NCBI GenBank assembly: GCA_019802505.1
Contig: JAFMOC010000003.1
Coordinates: 3,169,001-3,233,000 of the forward strand
DNA from: Corydoras sp. C115
Lineage: Eukaryota > Chordata > Actinopteri > Siluriformes > Callichthyidae
Length of the DNA stretch: 64,000 bases
Direction: 5' to 3'
The notes under the pieces were generated by a model that ran no database searches, had not been told where the DNA came from, and saw only the letters and a program-made list of their open reading frames with translations. Shown here in pieces: positions 58,703-64,000 of this stretch. Both the position numbers and the translations under genes were made by a program. Position 1 is the first letter of the stretch, and each line of letters begins with the position of its first letter.

Positions 58703-58749
58703 ACCTCAGAATTCTGACTTTTAATCTCAGAATTCTGAAGGAAGTTCGA

Positions 58750-58985
58750 ATAATTTATGTATATTACGATTTTTACAATAGTACATTGTCACAAAGCAGC
58801 TTTACAGTGTTGTAAGCATTTAAAAAGCCCCCAAAGAGCAAGCCGAAGCAACAGCGGCAAGAAAAAACTCCCTGTTATGTTGTTTTTTAAGGATGAAACC
58901 TTGGGATCAGTGGGGGACTCATCCTCCTTTAGTTGGCCGGGCAGCATCAACAGTGTAGGACAGCCATGTACAGATAGTGTGGTGA
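58750..58985 (+). mobile_element. Interspersed repeat, relative of 28005-28260
   Basis: Shares 'cattgtcacaaagcagctt', 'gaaaaaactccct' and 'caacagtgtaggacagcca'. The copies differ by several indels. Confidence 0.75.
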
Positions 58986-59192
58986 GAATCTCAACATTCT
59001 GACTTACTAAGTCAGAATTCTGGCATTCATACTTCATGTTTTTTTCTTCTTCTTCATAGTTTCATGGTTCTAGTTGTAACTTTTATCATTTTAACAGGAG
59101 ATATTTTTATATAGTCATGTAAAGATTAAGTTTATTTATTGTGGAATAATACTCCTGTGTATTAATATCCTGTGTAATAATAATACTTCGGC

Positions 59193-59500
59193 CCGGTGGC
59201 TTAGTGGTTAGCATGTTCGCCTCTCAGCGCTAGGGATTCCCGGTTCAAATCCCAATCTGGGTGGAGTTTCCATGTTCTCCCCGTGTTCCTCCGGGTTCTC
59301 CGGTTTCCTCCCACAATCCAAAAACATGGATCAAGGTCAATTGCATTCTCCAAATTACCCTACATAGAGTGTGTCTGTGTGAATGAGCGTGTGCCCAATG
59401 ATAGATTGGTGCCCTGTCCTGGGTGTATCTGCACAGGATGGGCATTGGGACCCCCCGCGACCCTAGTAGAGGATAAAGCATAAGATAATGGATGGATGGA
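59193..59500 (+). mobile_element. V-SINE with small deletions
   Basis: Head 'cggtggcttagtggttagc' and a body lacking parts of the 3' half. Short TSD 'taatact' on both sides. Confidence 0.85.
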
Positions 59501-60180
59501 TAGTAATACTCCTGTCAGTTTTTATTCCCGTTCATGTTCAGAAAACATTTACTTTTAGTTTGTTCAGTAAATGTTTATCCTGTTCGAACTGTGACCTAAA
59601 GTGTCCTTTAAGTTTTGGCCCCTCTCATAGGTGGGATAGTAAGATGAGAAATCTGGGTCTGGCTCTGCTGCTATTGACTGTAGGCTGCGCTGTTTCTGTG
59701 TCTTTAATCTGTGCTGCTACTTTAACTAATGAACTAACTAGCTAGCTAATTAACGAACTAACGTAAGTAAACTGCATTTTGAGATTAACGATCAAATATG
59801 CTGCGGTTGTGACTGTAGGCTGTGCTTTCACTGTAGAGCTGTGCTGCTGCTTTCTCTTAATTATTTTGCTGTGTCTGTGGGGTTTACTGCTCTTTGTCAC
59901 TTAAACCATCTATATATTATACAATTATATCACAAGACGTTACAATATCACTAAAATATCAAACTATCTTGGCTGCCTTCCCAGCCTCAGCAATAATCTA
60001 AAAGTGGAACTTGGTAAGTGATACTAAAGAGTATCATTAGCATCGGTTCAAAATGACAACTGCTATTCTTAAAGTGACCACCAGGTGGCCGTAAACAGCA
60101 CACACTGTGATCTGTCAAATATTTGATCAGTATTTTCAAACAGCCAAATAACAGACAACGTTATCAATAAGGGTTACAAT
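59501..60180. other. Intergenic with a small signal-peptide-like frame
   Basis: An ATG at 59647 opens about 33 codons (MRNLGLALLLLTVGCAVSV...) that look like a secretion signal; a consensus donor gtaagt lies at 59763 but beyond the stop codon. I cannot call a gene. Confidence 0.25.
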
Positions 60181-60184
60181 ATAT

Positions 60185-60535
60185 TCATTCATTCATCCAT
60201 TATCTCCCGCTTTATCCTCTATTAGGGTCGCGGTGGGGTTCCCCATGCCCATCCGGGGAGAACATCTCGGGCGCTGGGCAGATAGACCCAGGACAGGGCG
60301 CCAATCCATCGCTGGGCACACACTCACTCACACAGACACACTCTATATGGGGCAATTTTGAGAATTCAATTGACTTGATCCATGTTTTTGGACTGTGGGA
60401 GGAAACCGGAGAACCCGGAGGAAACCTACGCAGACACGGGGAGAACATGGAAACTCCACCCAGATGGGGATTCGAACCGGGAATCCCTAGCGCTGAGAGG
60501 CGAACGTGCTAACCACTAAGCCACCGTGCTGCCCG
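60185..60535 (-). mobile_element. V-SINE, young
   Basis: Complete. TSD ggttacaatat on both sides. Confidence 0.95.
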
Positions 60536-60616
60536 GTTACAATATAAATACTCAAAAAACTCTATATACAAGTAACCTAAACTAAACACAGTATGCACTT
60601 ACCTAAAATATAAAAC

Positions 60617-60760
60617 TTATTCTAAAATGAATTACACTGTGTAAATATTTTGATACCTGTCCTCTCCTATAATCTGTGGATCTATTACACATTAATGTTG
60701 TGAGTTTATATGATATAGCAAATATTTTGTATTAAATCCCCAGTTGGCTGGAAATACTCA
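60617..60760. repeat. Direct repeat, left copy
   Basis: From 'ttattctaaaatgaattac' to 'ctggaaatactca'. A diverged second copy lies at 62473-62616. Confidence 0.85.
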
Positions 60761-61084
60761 GAAATAATACAAAGGTTCATATATCAAAAAAAAATATTTT
60801 AATCATTTAAATTGTCGTCATTTTGAAATATTTTTTTCAACAGCAAATTTAGAAAATACAAAATATAATTTATGAATCATGTCAATAAATTATTAAAATA
60901 TACAAAATTCATATACAAAAACTTAAGTCAGCTTTTTACATGTATGTAAGGGGTGGTGAGGATGTGATCATGCATCAATTTGTGAGTGGAATTCAGGCGA
61001 CCAGAAGCAAAAATTATTTGCAAAACTTACTGAACGATTGCTGTTGTGGCAAGGGTTTTAGGGAGCTTTAAACATCTTGATTGT

Positions 61085-61086
<2 letters not shown>

Positions 61087-61144
<58 letters not shown>
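61087..61144. repeat. (GT)n microsatellite
   Basis: About 29 GT units. Confidence 0.95.
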
Positions 61145-61147
<3 letters not shown>

Positions 61148-62470
61148 AAAATTAATGTCTCTGTAAAATCTACAGCAAAAAGCCATGGAAACCTGTCTAT
61201 AGGTTTCTGTTTTTGTTCTATTTTATTTATTTTACAAATTTGTAATGATATTGGATTTTAATGCCATTTTGATGTTAAATAATTTTCTATTACTTTATGC
61301 AATCTTTTTTTTTTTTTTTTTTTTTCTCTGACTCATGACATGCTCTTATCAGAGGATAATCATTTAAGAAATGACTGAACCTTGTGCAGCTGGCACAAGA
61401 GGGAGACAAATTTAACTGAATATCTAACTGAATATTTAACTGAATTTTTTAAAATAATTTACAATGACTAGCTAGTAATTCTTGCACATTATACTAACAA
61501 TTTTATTTAAATTTAAAATTGAACAGTGTTATTTAATTTTCTTCTCAGTCAGATACACATCTATGAAAACCCTTTTTTGCCACTAAGAAAAAAAGAAATA
61601 CAAAAGACTTTTTATCAGAATATATGAAATAAAGTCAGAATCTTTAGATACTTTTGCTTTTTTTTTTCTTCTCAGTGGTAGAAACAGGCTTTCATACATA
61701 CTGTATAGTATTTATATTTACACTAAACATAATGAGTTTTTGTTTACATAGTACCATTTGTAACTATATATTTCTGCATATTTTGTGTTTATTTATAAGT
61801 CTTATTAGTACTTAGTATATTTAAACTGTTTATTTGTGTTTTTCTTTGCCTCACCACAAGCATTCCAATGTAAAAATGCCCTAAAGGATTCTAGAATTCA
61901 GGGAGACTATTGTCATTTGCATCACATGTGGTAAATGAAATGGAAACGAAATTGTGATTCACAGACGCAGATTTACTCTAAGCAATTTCTTTTAGAAGTA
62001 AAAGTAAAAATTAAGGAAAAAGAAATATATAAAATATAAACATAAAACAGCTGTATAAAATATAAATATAACATATAGAATATAATATATAAACTAAAAA
62101 GTATAAAATATAAATATAAGCAGCAATAAAATATCAAATATAGCAGCAATGCATGCTGTAGGTATAAAAATAACAGCTCAGAAAATGAAATGTGATGTAT
62201 TGGCAGCAATCACATGTTGATGAGGTAATAGGTTAGTGTCCAAACATGTGCAAATGACAAATAATCTTGAAATTTGAAACTAATTGTTGCACTTTTTGTA
62301 AAATTAAACATGTCTTTGCTCAGTCGAGTTAATCTCGTGCACTACATTAGTGATAACTAATCTTTTCATGAATCCATTATTGTAAAAATAAAGTACTTCA
62401 ATGCCATAAAATCAACTGTTAAACTGATAAAATTAGTTATTATAGTAAACCTTTCTTCTTTTTTTTTGTT
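61145..62470. other. AT-rich intergenic, no gene seen
   Basis: Very AT-rich, with T runs at 61303-61325 and 61659-61667 and an AATATAA-rich patch near 62010-62120. No coding frame or repeat family recognised. Confidence 0.5.
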
Positions 62471-62472
62471 TC

Positions 62473-62616
62473 TTATTCTAAAATAAATAACACTGTATAA
62501 ATCTTTTAATACCTGTCCTCTCCTTTTCTGAATGTGGATCTATTACACATTTAAGTTGTAAGTTTATATGATACACATTTTAAAAAATTAAATCTCTAAT
62601 TGACTGGAAATACTCA
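62473..62616. repeat. Direct repeat, right copy
   Basis: Second copy of 60617-60760. Its right end is cut by the Tc1-like transposon at the TA 62617-62618. Confidence 0.85.
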
Positions 62617-62618
62617 TA

Positions 62619-64000
62619 CAGTGGAGGAAATAAGTATTTGATCCCCCACTGACTTTAAAAGTTTTAATACAAAAAAACAAATGAAACGTCTCATAATTTT
62701 ATGCCAGCTTTATTTTAACAGTGACACACAGAATATTAAAAGAAAAATGGAGAAAATTACATGAAATGAGAAATAAAAAATAATTTGCATTTCATTGAGG
62801 GAAATAAGTATTTGATCCCCTAGTAAAACATCATTTAATACTTGGTGGCAAAACCCTTGTTGGCAAGCACAGCAGTCAGACGTTTCTTATAGTTTTTTTT
62901 ATAAGGTTTGCACACACTTCAGGAGTAATTTTGGCCCACTCCTCTCTGCAAATCACCTCCAAATCCTTAAGGTTTATAAGCATGCATTTGGAAACGTGAA
63001 ACTTCAGCTCTCTCCATAGATTTTCGATGGGATTGAGGTCAGGAGACTGGATAGGCCATTCCATGACCTTGATATGCATCTTATGGAGCCACTCCTTTGT
63101 TTCCTTGGCTGTATGTTTTGGGTCGTTGTCGTGCTGAAGGACCCATCAACGACCCATTTTCAGTGCCCTGGCAGAGGCAAGGAGGTTGTCACCCAGGATT
63201 TTGCGATACATGGTCCCGTTCATCTTCCCGTCAATGCGGTGAAGTTGGCCTGTGCCCTTAGAAGAAAAACACCCCAAAACATAATACTTCCACCACCATG
63301 CTTGACAGTGGGGATGGTATTCTTAGGGTCATATTCTGTATTTTTCTTCCTCCAAACACGTCGAGTTCAGTTAAGGCCAAAGAGCTCAATTTTGGTCTCA
63401 TCTGATCACAGCACCTTCTCCCAGTCTCTCTCGGAGTCATTAATATGTTCATTGGCAAACTTGAGGCGGGTCTGGACGTGAGCCTCCTTGAGCAGAGGAA
63501 CCTGTCGTGCACTGCATGATTTTAAACCATTACGTCTCAGTGTATTACCAATGGTTTTTTTGGAGACTGTGGTCCCAGCCGCCTTGAGATCATTACTCAG
63601 CTCCTCCCGTGTAGTTCTTGGCTGATTTTTAACCTTTCCCATGATCAATGAGACTCCACGAGGTGATATCTTGCATGGAGCTCCAGGCCTGGGTCGATTG
63701 ACAGTAATGTTGTACTTCTTTCACTTCCAAATAATTGCACCAACAGTTGTCACCTTCTCATCCAGGTTTTTACTTATGACTTTGTAGCCCATTCCAGCCT
63801 TGTGTAGGTCAACAATTTTGTCCCTGACATCTTTAGACGGCTCTTTACTCTTGCCCTTCGTGGAGATGTTGGAGTGTCACTGAGACTGTTGCCAGATGGA
63901 CTTTTATACAGGTGATAATTTGGGACAGGTGTCTCTCATTCAGGTAATGACTTCACTGTGATTAGGGTGTGTCAGTGGTCTGTGGGAGCCAACATTAGTC
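62619..64000 (-). mobile_element. Tc1-like transposon with IR/DR-type end, right end outside window
   Basis: The left terminal repeat starts 'cagtggaggaaataagtat' after a TA dinucleotide. The motif gaaataagtatttgatcccc occurs at 62627-62646 and again at 62801-62820, the two direct repeats of an IR/DR-type terminal repeat. The transposase reads leftwards. The other end is not in the window. Confidence 0.85.
62873..63880 (-). pseudogene. Tc1-family transposase pseudogene
   Basis: The minus strand encodes recognisable parts in order: SKEPSKDVRDKIVDLHKAG (first helix-turn-helix), GKVKNQPRTTREELSNDL (second), WEKVL and SDETKIELFG (first catalytic Asp), GGGSIMFWG (second region) and SPDLNPIENLWRELK, containing the final Glu of DDE. 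At least three stop codons and one frame change (near 63150-63250) break it, so it cannot make active enzyme. The N-terminal start lies near 63880. Confidence 0.85.

Overview
The window looks like teleost fish nuclear DNA. It has spliced vertebrate genes with GT-AG introns, long AT/GT microsatellites, tRNA-derived SINEs of the fish V-SINE (DANA/Mermaid-like) type, Tc1-like transposons and L2-type LINE fragments. The repeat repertoire fits an otophysan fish such as a catfish, but that placement is inference. There is no bacterial or organellar content.

Five protein-coding genes can be supported. From left to right they are: the last three coding exons of ddrgk1 (+, 1-2621, 5' part outside the window); a four-pass TMEM127-like gene (+, coding 6798-9539); lzts3/ProSAPiP1 (+, 5' exon near 18000-18241, coding 21535-30945); fastkd5 (+, 5' exon near 40640-40734, single coding exon 43815-46232); and rnf185 (-, coding 53000-49429, 5' exon near 58049-58150). 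ddrgk1, lzts3 and fastkd5 are also close neighbours on human 20p13, so this is an old synteny block. rnf185 (human chromosome 22) marks a break from that order. The genes do not form a pathway: they act in UFMylation, endolysosomal membrane, postsynaptic scaffold, mitochondrial RNA processing and ER-associated degradation.

Most of the rest is repeats. About 30 V-SINE copies lie on both strands, many with target-site duplications (TSDs) still readable by eye, and several stand in tandem sharing one target sequence. Two further tRNA-derived SINE families, LINE 3' ends, Tc1-like remnants, a short element with terminal inverted repeats in the putative lzts3 3' UTR, a solo-LTR-like insertion and a partial Tc1 transposon with IR/DR-type ends (62619 to window end) are also present.

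Three stretches stand out. 14500-17960 is a tandem array of a 172-bp unit that is clearly the body of the V-SINE, begun by a head-to-head inverted SINE fragment and ending just upstream of the lzts3 promoter; the flanking single-copy sequence has been duplicated with it. 55058-57893 is a 2.8-kb satellite of CTAGACACAC-type units in the first intron of rnf185. 41380-42290 is a scrambled mosaic of SINE pieces in both orientations. I found no evidence of a new enzymatic or defence system; the unusual biology here is repeat evolution.
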